The notes below the pieces were generated by a model. It was not told the origin of the DNA. It saw only the letters and a program-made list of their open reading frames with translations, and made no database searches. A stretch of DNA of 64,000 nt, taken from Enterococcus pingfangensis (GTDB lineage Bacteria; Bacillota; Bacilli; Lactobacillales; Enterococcaceae). Below are positions 38,045 through 47,245 of the stretch, one piece after another. The stretch lies in NCBI RefSeq assembly GCF_005405205.1, contig NZ_BJDP01000007.1, positions 1 to 64,000 on the forward strand. The letters run 5' to 3'. A program made the position numbers and the translations under genes. Position 1 is the first letter of the stretch, and every line of letters starts with the position of its first letter.

Positions 38045-39122
38045 TGCCGTTTTGACTAGAGTATTAAAAGAATTGATTCGCGACAAACGAACATTGGCAC
38101 TTATGCTGATTGCCCCAATTCTTATTTTATCGCTGATGAATATCGTGTTCGATTCAAACTCAGAGACTAAAGCAACGATCGGTGTAGATGATACCGTCCC
38201 TTCTGCGTTAGTAGAAAGTTTCCCTGCTGACAAAGTTGAAACGAAAACCTATCCTAAAAAAACAGCTATTCGAGACGCGATCAAGCAAGACAATCTCACT
38301 GCTTTTATCACATTAGACAATACAACCGTCAAAGTGATGTATGAAAATGAAGCCCCCAGCAATACTACACAGGTCAAAGCCATGATCCAAAATATTTTAA
38401 CAACTAATAAAATGAAAGAAATGGGGCAAGCATTACAAAAATCGTCAGCTGAAACCCAGACACCTGCCGCAGTTCAAACTATCCATATCAAAAATTCTTA
38501 CGTTTATGGCGGAGCTAACAGTACTTTCTTTGATAAGATATTTCCAATTTTGATTGGTTTCTTTATTTTCTTCTTTGTCTTTTTAATTTCCGGCATCGCG
38601 TTATTAAAAGAGCGGACTAGCGGGACATTGGAACGCTTGTTAGCAACACCAATCAAACGCAGCGAGCTCGTCTTAGGCTACTTGGCAAGCTATGGTCTGT
38701 TTGCGATTATCCAGACGTTTGTGATTATCCTCTTCTCAGTTTATGTACTCGATCTGCAAATCGCTGGAAGCCTAATCTGGGTAATTATAATAAACATTTT
38801 GATAGCATTGACTGCTCTTTCCATGGGGATCTTCGTTTCAACTTTTGCCAGCTCTGAATTTCAAATGATTCAATTTATCCCATTAGTCGTTATTCCGCAG
38901 ATTTTCTTTTCAGGCTTGATTTCATTAGATACTATGGCTCCTTGGGCACGCTACCTTTCCCATATCTTTCCTTTAAGTTACGGAGGAGACGCTTTGACCG
39001 CCATCATGATTAAAGGCCAAGGCTGGGAAACGATTAAATTTGATCTGCTGATTTTGATTTTATTCATCACAGCATTCACTTTATTAAATATTACTGGACT
39101 AAAAAAATACCGGAAAGTTTAA
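38031..39122 (+). CDS. ABC-2 exporter permease
   Basis: 363 residues from ATG 38031 (GGAGGG site). One N-terminal helix, a large extracytoplasmic domain of about 150 residues, then five helices with the ABC-2 signature LLKERTSGTLERLLATPIKRSELVLGYL. This is the YhgE/DrrB-like plan. It forms the exporter with the overlapping ATPase gene under TetR control. Confidence 0.88.
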   Translation: MKRFNAVLTRVLKELIRDKRTLALMLIAPILILSLMNIVFDSNSETKATIGVDDTVPSALVESFPADKVETKTYPKKTAIRDAIKQDNLTAFITLDNTTVKVMYENEAPSNTTQVKAMIQNILTTNKMKEMGQALQKSSAETQTPAAVQTIHIKNSYVYGGANSTFFDKIFPILIGFFIFFFVFLISGIALLKERTSGTLERLLATPIKRSELVLGYLASYGLFAIIQTFVIILFSVYVLDLQIAGSLIWVIIINILIALTALSMGIFVSTFASSEFQMIQFIPLVVIPQIFFSGLISLDTMAPWARYLSHIFPLSYGGDALTAIMIKGQGWETIKFDLLILILFITAFTLLNITGLKKYRKV

Positions 39123-39149
39123 GTCCTGTCCTACACTTAACGAGAACAC

Positions 39150-39290
39150 GGTTCGTTGTCAGAACATCACAAGTGAAATACAGACGATATTTATTGCCAT
39201 TATTCGTGAAAGAAAGCCGTGACAGAAGTGGACCGCTTCAAGAATAGGCTAAAATTTCCGAAGAAACCGGAACACTATTTTTTGTAAATA
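39150..39290 (-). repeat. Dispersed intergenic repeat, copy 2
   Basis: On the minus strand it carries AAATAGTGTTCC, then GGAAATTTTAGCC, ATTCTTGAAGCG and CCACTTCTGTCAC, words shared with copies at 36.3, 55.4 and 61.7 kb. No coding function is visible. Confidence 0.45.
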
Positions 39291-39314
39291 TTTTTCCGAT
39301 AATCAAAATACCCA

Positions 39315-39350
39315 CACAAAAAAGGTCCACGATAAGTATCGCGGACCTCC
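39315..39350 (-). terminator. Terminator after the PepSY lipoprotein gene
   Basis: Stem of about 11 bp (GGTCCACGATA with TATCGCGGACC, one wobble) and a T-run on the minus strand. Confidence 0.8.
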
Positions 39351-39360
39351 ATAATAATTA

Positions 39361-39951
39361 TTAATCATCTACATCAGTTTCTAATACTTCGCCTGATTGT
39401 GCGTCAATTTTAACTTCTGTTTCTTCGTTTCCATTCGTTACCTTGACTTCCCAATAAGTCGTCCCGTCTTCTTTATCCAGACTCCAATCAGTCGCTTTCC
39501 CATTTCCAACATGTTCTTCAGCAATATCAGATACTTGCTTGATACTCAATAGATCTTGCAAATCCAATTTATCCTCTGTTCTTTTAACACCCGCTTGATC
39601 TTCTGTATCTAGATTTTCTTCACGTTCTTTAGAAACAGCTTTAGTGTTGGCATCTACTCGTAGCTCATACTCTTTGTCGTCATCGACACCTTCAATTTTA
39701 TACACATAGTTGCCCAATGACTTCTCTAAATCGATGGATGTTATATCACTATCAGGATACGCTTCTTGATATGCGTTGATCGCATCATCAACACTCACCT
39801 TGAAATCCGTATCCGCTTCATTACTTGACTGACTCGCTTGACTCGTTTCTTGCGCAGAACTGGAACCGCTCGAATATTCCGGATCGCTCCCGCAACCTGC
39901 TAAACCAGCAAGCAGTGCTGCCGATAAACCTAAGACAATAATTTTTTTCAT
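39361..39951 (-). CDS. Lipoprotein with two PepSY domains
   Basis: 197 residues from ATG 39951 (AAGGAGTGGATATC site). Signal peptide with lipobox LAGLAGC, a Ser/Gln-rich linker, then two PepSY-type repeats: one with DAINAYQEAYPDSDITSIDLEK and YEVRV-like strand, the second with QVSDIAEEHVGNGKATDWSLDK followed by a WEVKV strand and a final QSGEVLETDVDD. PepSY lipoproteins are anchored outside the membrane; proposed roles are protease inhibition or cation/peptide sensing. Monocistronic. Confidence 0.82.
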   Translation of the reverse strand: MKKIIVLGLSAALLAGLAGCGSDPEYSSGSSSAQETSQASQSSNEADTDFKVSVDDAINAYQEAYPDSDITSIDLEKSLGNYVYKIEGVDDDKEYELRVDANTKAVSKEREENLDTEDQAGVKRTEDKLDLQDLLSIKQVSDIAEEHVGNGKATDWSLDKEDGTTYWEVKVTNGNEETEVKIDAQSGEVLETDVDD

Positions 39952-40172
39952 GATATCCACTCCTTAATCGATAGGAAATAAGTCGGCTCAAAGCCAACTT
40001 CCCATTTACAAATACACATTAATCATTACATTTATCTAGCGAATTGTAAAATCATTGAATTATTTTATCATCAAAAAAATATATTTAACTCGTTTGTTTT
40101 TAATTTAATAATATCGTTTTTTTTAATATTATATTCATTATTAAATGGTCGGATCTATCTTTAGCAGAAATA

Positions 40173-41123
40173 CTACGCTTCGCCTTCCCAGCCGCCGCGA
40201 GTATCTATCTTAGCGTCGATCGCTAATTTTTCTAACTGTTGCATTTCCTCTTCTGACAAATTAATTCGTGCTGATTGTGCTGCATCTTCCACTTGATTGA
40301 CTTTTGTTACTCCTAAAATTGGAGTTGTTCCTTTACCGATTGCCCATGCAGTTGCAATTTGTGCTACTGAAGCATCATGTTTAGCGGCAATTCCTTTTAA
40401 CCCTGCTAAAAGATCTTTTAAATCTGAGAAAAGTGGATTATAGGTTTTCCCACGGTTAGATTCTGCAGGTAGAAGATGTGTTTCATCATATTTACCAGAT
40501 AAAGCTCCTTGTTCTAAAACCATATAAGAAAAGAATTGGATATCCTTTTCTAAGCAATAATCTAAAAGTCCAGATTCAATTGATTCTCTATAAAGCAAGC
40601 TGAAGTGATTTTGAACAGCTGAAATTTTAATTCCTGCTGGTTCAAGAATTTCTTGGACTCGCTTCACTTGATCTAAACTGTGATTTGAAACACCAATACG
40701 GCGAACTTTTCCTGACTTCACAACATCTGCTAAAAACGGCGTCCAACGTTCAATATCAGCTGAATTGTGAATCCAGTAAATGTCAATATAATCTGTACCT
40801 AATCTCTCAAGGCTCCCTTCTAGCATATCCAATACAGGATTTTCGGCTTCATCTTTTTGCATCCCCGGCGTAAACTTATCGGAAATTTGTATCGCTTCTC
40901 GATCATAATCCGCAACTAATTCTCCTAAGATTCGTTCAGATTCGCCATTTGCATAAGCATAAGCCGTATCAAATAAATTTAAATCATTCGCCACGGCGCT
41001 TGCAAAAACTTTTTTTAGATCACTTGTGTCTAAGTGATTGCCAAAAACAACATTTCCGCCTGCAAAGCCACCTATTCCCCAAGACCAAGTACCTAGTGCA
41101 ATTTCATTCTTCTTATTTTCCAT
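40173..41123 (-). CDS. Aldo/keto reductase
   Basis: 316 residues, a full TIM-barrel AKR: NLFDTAYAYANGESERILGE holds catalytic Asp and Tyr, ISDKF the Lys, YWIHNSADIERW the His region, and the C-terminal ATAWAIGKGTTPILGVTKVNQVEDA binds NADPH. It reduces a carbonyl compound with NAD(P)H. The start is three bases after the stop of a TetR gene (GAGGGATAG site), so the two are one operon, and the substrate is likely the signal or its relative. Confidence 0.88.
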   Translation of the reverse strand: MENKKNEIALGTWSWGIGGFAGGNVVFGNHLDTSDLKKVFASAVANDLNLFDTAYAYANGESERILGELVADYDREAIQISDKFTPGMQKDEAENPVLDMLEGSLERLGTDYIDIYWIHNSADIERWTPFLADVVKSGKVRRIGVSNHSLDQVKRVQEILEPAGIKISAVQNHFSLLYRESIESGLLDYCLEKDIQFFSYMVLEQGALSGKYDETHLLPAESNRGKTYNPLFSDLKDLLAGLKGIAAKHDASVAQIATAWAIGKGTTPILGVTKVNQVEDAAQSARINLSEEEMQQLEKLAIDAKIDTRGGWEGEA

Positions 41124-41126
41124 ATT

Positions 41127-41753
41127 CTATCCCTCAATTTTCAATAATTTTTTTAATAAATTCAGTGTTAAATCATGAACAGAATGGTAAGTATATGCCA
41201 CTCCCGCTTGTTTCAGTCCTTCTTTTTGCTTTTTTGTTCCTACCGCATAAGGATTCAATCCAAAAATGAAGGGAAAAAAGGCAAAAAGAAATTCGTTACG
41301 ATCTTTCTCCGACATTTTTTGGAAAAAGTGTTGCAGATTACTATCAGCCGCCTTTAACGTCTCACCATATGAAGCCTTAAATGGAATAATCAGTTCCATC
41401 CGACTATTTTCCTCAAAATCAGTCAAATTATTTGATACTAGTTTCAACATCAGTGGTCTATTTTCTAAAGATTGGGCAAGTTTTTCGATATATTCTTGCT
41501 GATGAATCTGACCTGCTTGTTCATTTAAAGAATATAATTCACCGGACCAGTCGACATATTCTTGGGTTAACAATGCCAAAAATATTTCTTCTTTCGTTTG
41601 AAAATAGTTATAAATTGAAGGCCTACTAAAAGAGGTCATCACGCTGATTTTTTTCATATTGATATCTTTATAATAGTAACCTTGATCAATTAATTCTTTT
41701 GTCGCTGTAAGAATCTCACTCTTTCTTGTTTTACTAGCTTTTTCTTGTGTCAT
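41127..41753 (-). CDS. TetR-family regulator of the aldo/keto reductase operon
   Basis: 208 residues with the TetR domain (DINMKKISVMTSFSRPSIYNYFQTKEEIFLALL) and a TetR_C-like helical domain. First gene of the two-gene operon. Two palindromes of the same form lie just upstream, one of which covers the ribosome binding site, so it probably represses its own operon. Confidence 0.85.
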   Translation of the reverse strand: MTQEKASKTRKSEILTATKELIDQGYYYKDINMKKISVMTSFSRPSIYNYFQTKEEIFLALLTQEYVDWSGELYSLNEQAGQIHQQEYIEKLAQSLENRPLMLKLVSNNLTDFEENSRMELIIPFKASYGETLKAADSNLQHFFQKMSEKDRNEFLFAFFPFIFGLNPYAVGTKKQKEGLKQAGVAYTYHSVHDLTLNLLKKLLKIEG

Positions 41754-41768
41754 TCATTCTTCACCTCC

Positions 41769-41781
41769 TGACATCGTGTCA
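41769..41781. promoter_or_regulatory. TetR operator copy 1
   Basis: TGACATCGTGTCA, a 13-base palindrome with one mismatch, overlapping the AGGAGGTG ribosome binding site of the TetR gene. Confidence 0.7.
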
Positions 41782-41807
41782 ACTACAAAAAGATCATACT
41801 CCGATTC

Positions 41808-41820
41808 TGACACCGTGTCA
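41808..41820. promoter_or_regulatory. TetR operator copy 2
   Basis: TGACACCGTGTCA, a perfect palindrome around a central base, 39 bases from copy 1 (nearly four helical turns). Confidence 0.72.
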
Positions 41821-41925
41821 ATATTTTTTCTTTAGTTTTTTTCATTCCTATGAAGAAGAGATATGCTCTTGGCAGATAGGGTCACTTAGACAATAGGTTT
41901 TGTCTTCCCTAGAATATTCTTTCTT

Positions 41926-41961
41926 CTAAAAAAGCCCAATCATCTGTTAAGACGATTGGGC
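41926..41961 (-). terminator. Terminator of the ornithine operon
   Basis: Stem AGCCCAATC with GATTGGGC(C), followed on the minus strand by six T residues, about 135 bases after the oraE-ribD stop. The rest of the 41754-42094 gap holds no gene and no trace of the missing OraE C-terminus. Confidence 0.8.
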
Positions 41962-42094
41962 CTACTAGTATAACAACTATCTGTGAAACAATTTGAAAAA
42001 AATCTTTTTGTGATTTTTCCTGTTGTAATTCTATTCCAACTTTTTATGCTTCTAAATCAAATTTCCCCTCGATAAATAGATGCCAAATTCACAG

Positions 42095-44053
42095 TTATTG
42101 GTCCGCTTTTTTATAAATCAAATGGACACCGCCACCAGGTATAGGAGTGGCTTCTTTTAGTGGAAAAGGCGTATTCCGGTAATCAGCCCATAATTCAACA
42201 AAGGATTTTGCATCTCTGTTTCCTTCTATATATGGAGCAACGGTAAGAGAGATTTCATCAATTAAATCCTCTTTAAAAAATGCACCATTGAGAACTGCAC
42301 CGCCACATAATACTACATTCTCAATACCGAATTCTGTTTTAAGTTTACTCAAAGCAAGATTCAAATCCATTTTTGAAGCAGACTCCCCAGCAAAAATATA
42401 GGGAATACCAACTTCGCGTAAATAGGCAAGATATTCCTTTTTGACTTCTTTCGTTAATACTTCAACTATCAACAGTCGTTTGCCCAAATGTTCAAAATGA
42501 CTTTTTGCCCAATTACAACTGCCTTTTCTGTCAAAACTTAAGAAGTAGTATTTATCTGGATCTTGAACGATAAAATCTTCATAATCAATATCAGTATCTT
42601 TATATTTTTCAAAATCTATTTCGGTATGCCCAACTACTTCTAAAGACTCTGCATTAGTTGCTCTTCCTACCGCCATTGCAGTTCCCAATTGATCAAATAA
42701 GGTTTCATAGTAAAAACCAAAAATTTTCTCAGTTAAGGGTTCTTTTGCGTACTGTCCGTTTATTTTGCCGTCAATTGATGTGACCATATGACACACTACA
42801 TTACTTCTTTCTGGATAGTTTCCTGAATCCACGAAAAAGGCATCTTCAACTGATTGGAAGTATCCGCCGGCTTCAATGATTCCTTCAAAGAATAAGACAG
42901 CTCTTTCTTTGATTTCACGCGCAGTTTCGTGCAACGGACCGTCATCAAGCAATTTCACCATGTCGCCAAATCCGTCTAATCCTTGAAAAACTTGTTTAGC
43001 AGTATCCACTGCTTCGATATTATAAATATGCCACGGAACGTTTCGGCCTTCATCTGGCGTAATGGTCGATTGAATATCTGCACTTGTTAATTTTGAAATC
43101 AGTAAATTCAATACGTGGGTCACCGTCGCTTCACGGGTCGATGCTTCCATATATTTTGTATTTTGTTGGGCACGCATCCGATAGTCGCTAAAGAATTCAC
43201 GCAGTGCAACAGCATACGGCAGATCTAAATACATTGACGGTGCCGGGGGCGCTGTTGGCGGTACTGTTGACAAGCAAATATCTGATTTTTCCATTCCTAC
43301 TTTATGAGAAAAAATAGAATTGATTGCATGCTGTACCATTAGTTCTGGCATTACTTTCCAAGCTTCACGGGCCGTTGCATTAGCATTATGTGCACCATCG
43401 ATTTGAGCGATCCCTGCCCAAGCCATTACCTTTTTAGATTCACAAGCATCGACAAAAGAACGAATCATATTAATATTTCGATACAAGACATTGTATTGCG
43501 GATCTTGGTGTGCGCCATTGACCCCTTCTTCAGCAAACATTACCGCAACTTCTGGTCCAGCGATTCCTGAAACATAACTATGATAGTTAATTGGACGACC
43601 CACTTCGTCTTCGATTGCATCCAGTGCTTTTCTTTGAGCACGGACTTGTTTCCGAGTAATTGGAATACCGCCGATTCCTTGCGGTGTTCCTTCAATCAAG
43701 CCTTCAAAATGAGACTGACCGGCGGTACGAATAACCATCAAATGATCCGCACCATGCCAAGCAGCCATACGCATTCTGCGAATATCATCTTCAAAACGAC
43801 CTGAGGCAATTTCGGTTGTGATCGAAGATGTCCCTTGCGGATCAATGTTGTCAAAATATTTTGCTGAAGGCAATGGTACATATTTTTTCAATGATTCTGC
43901 CATATCATGGTATTCAAAACTATGCATTTTATAACGCGGCACTGGTGTACGCCATGACCAGCCGCGGCGTCTTGGGCGATAATTAGCTAAATCATCTAAG
44001 ATTTCGTGAATATCTAATTTTTTATTTTCATCAAGCTTAATTTCTTTTGACAT
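42095..44053 (-). CDS. oraE: Chimeric OraE (D-ornithine 4,5-aminomutase barrel) fused to a RibD_C reductase domain
   Basis: 652 residues. Residues 1 to about 416 match the TIM-barrel half of OraE: YRPRRRGWSWRTPVPRYKMH, TAGQSHFEGLIEGTPQGIGG, EEGVNGAHQDPQYNVLYRN, then FVDSGNYPER. From about 417 the protein changes to a full RibD_C/dihydrofolate-reductase-like domain: CHMVTSIDGKI, a FDRKGSCNWAKSHF segment and VLCGGAVLNGAFF...LIDEISLTVAPYIEGN. Complete clostridial OraE is about 730 residues and ends in a Rossmann domain bearing the cobalamin-ligand His and the PLP Lys; neither that domain nor its DxHxxG motif is present. The mutase should therefore be inactive, though the barrel may still bind OraS. 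The join is in frame at about base 42803. Confidence 0.85.
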   Translation of the reverse strand: MSKEIKLDENKKLDIHEILDDLANYRPRRRGWSWRTPVPRYKMHSFEYHDMAESLKKYVPLPSAKYFDNIDPQGTSSITTEIASGRFEDDIRRMRMAAWHGADHLMVIRTAGQSHFEGLIEGTPQGIGGIPITRKQVRAQRKALDAIEDEVGRPINYHSYVSGIAGPEVAVMFAEEGVNGAHQDPQYNVLYRNINMIRSFVDACESKKVMAWAGIAQIDGAHNANATAREAWKVMPELMVQHAINSIFSHKVGMEKSDICLSTVPPTAPPAPSMYLDLPYAVALREFFSDYRMRAQQNTKYMEASTREATVTHVLNLLISKLTSADIQSTITPDEGRNVPWHIYNIEAVDTAKQVFQGLDGFGDMVKLLDDGPLHETAREIKERAVLFFEGIIEAGGYFQSVEDAFFVDSGNYPERSNVVCHMVTSIDGKINGQYAKEPLTEKIFGFYYETLFDQLGTAMAVGRATNAESLEVVGHTEIDFEKYKDTDIDYEDFIVQDPDKYYFLSFDRKGSCNWAKSHFEHLGKRLLIVEVLTKEVKKEYLAYLREVGIPYIFAGESASKMDLNLALSKLKTEFGIENVVLCGGAVLNGAFFKEDLIDEISLTVAPYIEGNRDAKSFVELWADYRNTPFPLKEATPIPGGGVHLIYKKADQ

Positions 44054-44054
44054 A

Positions 44055-44435
44055 TTAATTTGCCTCCTTGAAAATATTATCTACTTGTTCCCAAAGTTCG
44101 CCATCAGCTAATTTTAAGCCCGCATCTCGCACGCTTAGATCATTTTCTTTAGCGATTCGATAGACGATATGTCCGGCGCCTTTGCCCATTAACTCATGCG
44201 ATAGCACGCGTTTTACGATTTCTGTTGCTTCTATTGAAGAAAATCCCATTCTCAGCAGAACAGAACGTTCGATTGATGGCGAGGTATATTTTTTCCCCAT
44301 TTCTAACATTGGTTCAACAACTTCTTCGGCTAATTGCCAAAAACGTGCCTTCAATTCTTCATCGTTTAAATCTGCTAAATGTTTTCTGGCTTCTTCAAAT
44401 TTTATTCTTTCTGCTTTGTTTTCCAATTTCGTCAC
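44055..44435 (-). CDS. oraS: D-ornithine 4,5-aminomutase small subunit
   Basis: 126 residues, the length of OraS. All-helical by eye, with EARKHLADLNDEELKARFWQLAEEVVEPMLEMGKK and the SIERSVLLRMGFSSIEA and HELMGKGAGHIVYRIA segments of the family. OraS binds the OraE barrel to make the adenosylcobalamin- and PLP-dependent mutase that turns D-ornithine into 2,4-diaminopentanoate. It looks intact and ends one base before oraE, as in clostridia. Confidence 0.9.
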   Translation of the reverse strand: MTKLENKAERIKFEEARKHLADLNDEELKARFWQLAEEVVEPMLEMGKKYTSPSIERSVLLRMGFSSIEATEIVKRVLSHELMGKGAGHIVYRIAKENDLSVRDAGLKLADGELWEQVDNIFKEAN

Positions 44436-44438
44436 CTC

Positions 44439-45839
44439 TTAGCTCAATTTTTCAATAATTTGTTGCACCTGTTCAACAGAACCGTTAATTTCTTCAGCTA
44501 AATAATTCAACTCAACTTCTGATAATGGTTGATCAGCTGTTTTTAATGCATTTTTTATAAGTGATTGCTTCAAGTAAGACAAATCAATGTCATTCACTGA
44601 AATTTCAGCCGGTGAAGACGGTAAAACAATCGATTTCCCTGGAACCTCTTCTTCAGGATCGCCAAAATATATATTAATTCCATTTTCTCTTGCAAAGGAT
44701 AATTGTGGCTGAACACTTTTTCCAGCACCAGTATATTCAGTCTCTTGGACTAAAATAATTTGATCTTCTGGCATATCTTGCGCTAAAACAAAGGCAACGG
44801 CTAAAGATGTATTTCCTGCCGGCCCTTTTTCTAGTCCCTCTAAATTTGCCAAAGCTTCTGTGATAAAGAACACTTCACCTTGACGAATTTTTACATAACG
44901 ATCCATATAACGTAATGGACGTGCTGCCGACCTCGGAACATCAGAACGATCCGGTGACGTTGTAAATGGTACGCCAAAACCAGTATGACCAGTCGTGAAT
45001 GACTTTCGATTAAAGTCTAAATCTGATGCCATGTGCAAACCTTTTAGATCTACGCTAGCTCCAACGATTTTAGTCGCAGTATTCCCAGCTTTCCGCATTC
45101 CTCGGGCAGTACCTGTCAAGTTCCCACCACCAGCATTTGTGGCAACTACAATATCTGGCTGTTGGCCAAACTGCTTAAATTGTTGGACGATTTCATAACC
45201 TAAAGATTCAACACCAGCAATTCCAAATGGCGTATATAAGGAAGCATTGAAGAAGCCCGTCTTCTCAATTAATTTTAAAAACTGATAAAACAATTCAGGG
45301 CCCACAGTTAATTGAACGACTTCCGCACCTAACGCTTCACATTTCCGCGCTTTCTCAACAATTTCAGGTTGCCCAACACCTTTTGAGTCGAAACATTCCT
45401 GTACAACAATACACTTCAACCCTAGTTTTGCGGCATGACAAGCAACGGCCGCACCGTAATTTCCGCTAGTAGCGGTAACAACTCCTTCATATCCTAACTT
45501 TTTAGCATGGTATACGGAGATTGCCGCGCGTCGATCTTTAAAACTCCCCGAAGCATTGGCTGCTTCATCTTTTACAAAAATCCGTGCCCCTTTTCCTTTT
45601 GCAGCATACTTTCTTGCGAGCTTAGTCAAATTCTTCAGCTCAATGATCGGAGTATTTCCTACGCCTAATGTCCGTTGGATCTCAAGCATTTCTTCCATAG
45701 AGTAGGCTACTTCTGACATCATTTTCTCGTAATCAAATGCGATACCTTCTAACTCAAACTCTTCATAGTTGATTTGTAATGAGGCTTCCATTAGCTCTCC
45801 GCGACGTGCCATAACAGCTTGATAACTATCGTCTCTCAC
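44439..45839 (-). CDS. ortB: 2-amino-4-oxopentanoate thiolase, PLP subunit
   Basis: 466 residues of the threonine-synthase-like PLP fold. The Schiff-base Lys is in DEAANASGSFKDRRA (Lys at about 101); the phosphate-binding loop is NAGGGNLTG; TSGNYGAAVACHAA is also typical. With OrtA it splits 2-amino-4-oxopentanoate with CoA to acetyl-CoA and alanine. The start overlaps the ortA stop by one base. It appears complete. Confidence 0.9.
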   Translation of the reverse strand: MRDDSYQAVMARRGELMEASLQINYEEFELEGIAFDYEKMMSEVAYSMEEMLEIQRTLGVGNTPIIELKNLTKLARKYAAKGKGARIFVKDEAANASGSFKDRRAAISVYHAKKLGYEGVVTATSGNYGAAVACHAAKLGLKCIVVQECFDSKGVGQPEIVEKARKCEALGAEVVQLTVGPELFYQFLKLIEKTGFFNASLYTPFGIAGVESLGYEIVQQFKQFGQQPDIVVATNAGGGNLTGTARGMRKAGNTATKIVGASVDLKGLHMASDLDFNRKSFTTGHTGFGVPFTTSPDRSDVPRSAARPLRYMDRYVKIRQGEVFFITEALANLEGLEKGPAGNTSLAVAFVLAQDMPEDQIILVQETEYTGAGKSVQPQLSFARENGINIYFGDPEEEVPGKSIVLPSSPAEISVNDIDLSYLKQSLIKNALKTADQPLSEVELNYLAEEINGSVEQVQQIIEKLS

Positions 45840-46138
45840 TAACTTTCACCTCCAAATAATTCATTTCGCAACATCTGATCAATTTCAATGATTTCTGGTA
45901 CAAAATTGCCAAAGCTATGCGTAAACGTAGGATTTACTTGGACTAACTTGCCAATTTCCAAACGTCCGGTAACTGTTTTGATAGTAACTTCTTCACCAAT
46001 TTCTGCATCCTTTTGTAAAAAACCTTTTACCCACATTTCAAGTGGTACTTTTTTTGTGCTATCTGGTACTTGCGGTGCTCGCTCATTCGTTTTTAACACA
46101 ACCAAATGAATCTGTACCCAACTTCCCTTTTTCACCAT
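45839..46138 (-). CDS. ortA: 2-amino-4-oxopentanoate thiolase, small subunit
   Basis: 99 residues, matching OrtA: KKGSWVQIHLVVLKTNERAPQVP, PLEMWVKGFLQKDAEIGEEV and NPTFTHSFGNFVPEI. It joins OrtB in the thiolase. Its position between ord and ortB is the clostridial order. Confidence 0.88.
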   Translation of the reverse strand: MVKKGSWVQIHLVVLKTNERAPQVPDSTKKVPLEMWVKGFLQKDAEIGEEVTIKTVTGRLEIGKLVQVNPTFTHSFGNFVPEIIEIDQMLRNELFGGES

Positions 46139-46158
46139 AGTTCTATCCTTCCCTATTC

Positions 46159-47214
46159 CTAAACAATTTTTGCCTCTTCGTGAATTTGATCTCTAAAATC
46201 GCCTAAAATCGCATGAGGAATCGGCAGATCAATCATGCTGACTAAACCTGGGCGAGCATTGATCGTTTGGGGAATCATATTGACACACATCGCAATCGTT
46301 CCAACTCCGCCTTCAATCTCTGGAGAATTAACTAAATTTACTTGTGGATTGCCATCAATAATCACATAATCACCAGTTTGAACACCTACCTGTTCTGGTT
46401 CGATTTGTTGCGGATGATCCATTGCAATCAGTTCTTTCCCATCCTTCATACCGCTAGCTTTCATTGAAACACCGGCAACAGATCCTGCTTTTGCTTCGCC
46501 GTATGGTGCGACCCGATCTACTTCGGTTACGATTGCCTCCATCGATTGATTGATAGCATCTAATTTGACGCCCAAAGCTTCTGCAATCATTGAAATAGAT
46601 TCTGAGAAACCAACGTGCCCTGCTAAACTGCCGTCTTCTTTTCCTTGTTCAAATTCTTCTACTGAAATACCGATACCTTGCTCCTCCATTACTGCTTTGC
46701 CAAATGGAGAAAGCGAATTTACTCGGCGAGAAGTAATGTGCTTGATATCTTCGCAAGCACCGGTCATCACCAATACTAAAACATCCATGATTAAACCGGG
46801 ATTGATTCCTGTTCCTAGAATCGATACGCCATTTTCTTTCGCTAATTTATCTAATTTCTCAGCTAAATCTGGATTTTGAGCTTTCGGAAAGGCCATCTCT
46901 TCTGCACTTGTGATAACGTTGATTTTATTTTCAACGATTTTTTTAATTTTTTCGAATGCTTTGGCTGTAAAAGAGTCTGTACAAAGCAGAACGATATCTG
47001 CTGATTTTTCTTTGATTGCATCATCCGCAGTACTTATTTTTATATTTTCATTATTTGGAAATTCTTCTCCTAATACTTCAAAAATTGGTTTTCCAATCTT
47101 GTCCCCAATATCGATAGCTCCAACTACATCGACACCTGTTTTTTTCATTAACATTTTTGCCATGCCGCTGCCCATGGCACCCATTCCCCAAATAATGACT
47201 TTTACGTTTTCCAA
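46159..47214 (-). CDS. ord: 2,4-diaminopentanoate dehydrogenase
   Basis: 351 residues. Rossmann motif VIIWGMGAMGSGMAK at the start, then the DapB-like central domain with TSAEEMAFPKAQNP and GTGINPGLIMDVLVL, and the C-terminal GGVGTIAMCVNMIPQTINARPGL. It oxidatively deaminates 2,4-diaminopentanoate to 2-amino-4-oxopentanoate, yielding NAD(P)H and ammonia. Preceded by AAGGAGG and complete. Confidence 0.9.
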   Translation of the reverse strand: MENVKVIIWGMGAMGSGMAKMLMKKTGVDVVGAIDIGDKIGKPIFEVLGEEFPNNENIKISTADDAIKEKSADIVLLCTDSFTAKAFEKIKKIVENKINVITSAEEMAFPKAQNPDLAEKLDKLAKENGVSILGTGINPGLIMDVLVLVMTGACEDIKHITSRRVNSLSPFGKAVMEEQGIGISVEEFEQGKEDGSLAGHVGFSESISMIAEALGVKLDAINQSMEAIVTEVDRVAPYGEAKAGSVAGVSMKASGMKDGKELIAMDHPQQIEPEQVGVQTGDYVIIDGNPQVNLVNSPEIEGGVGTIAMCVNMIPQTINARPGLVSMIDLPIPHAILGDFRDQIHEEAKIV

Positions 47215-47245
47215 AATAAATCCTCCTTAATTACTTTTCAATTTT

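Noticed and set aside
42095-42800. RibD_C domain as a separate gene starting inside the oraE frame (GTG at about 42796)
   Set aside because: The frame is continuous from OraE, the nearby AGAAAG is a poor ribosome binding site, and the join falls inside conserved sequence on both sides; one chimeric protein is simpler, though internal initiation cannot be excluded.
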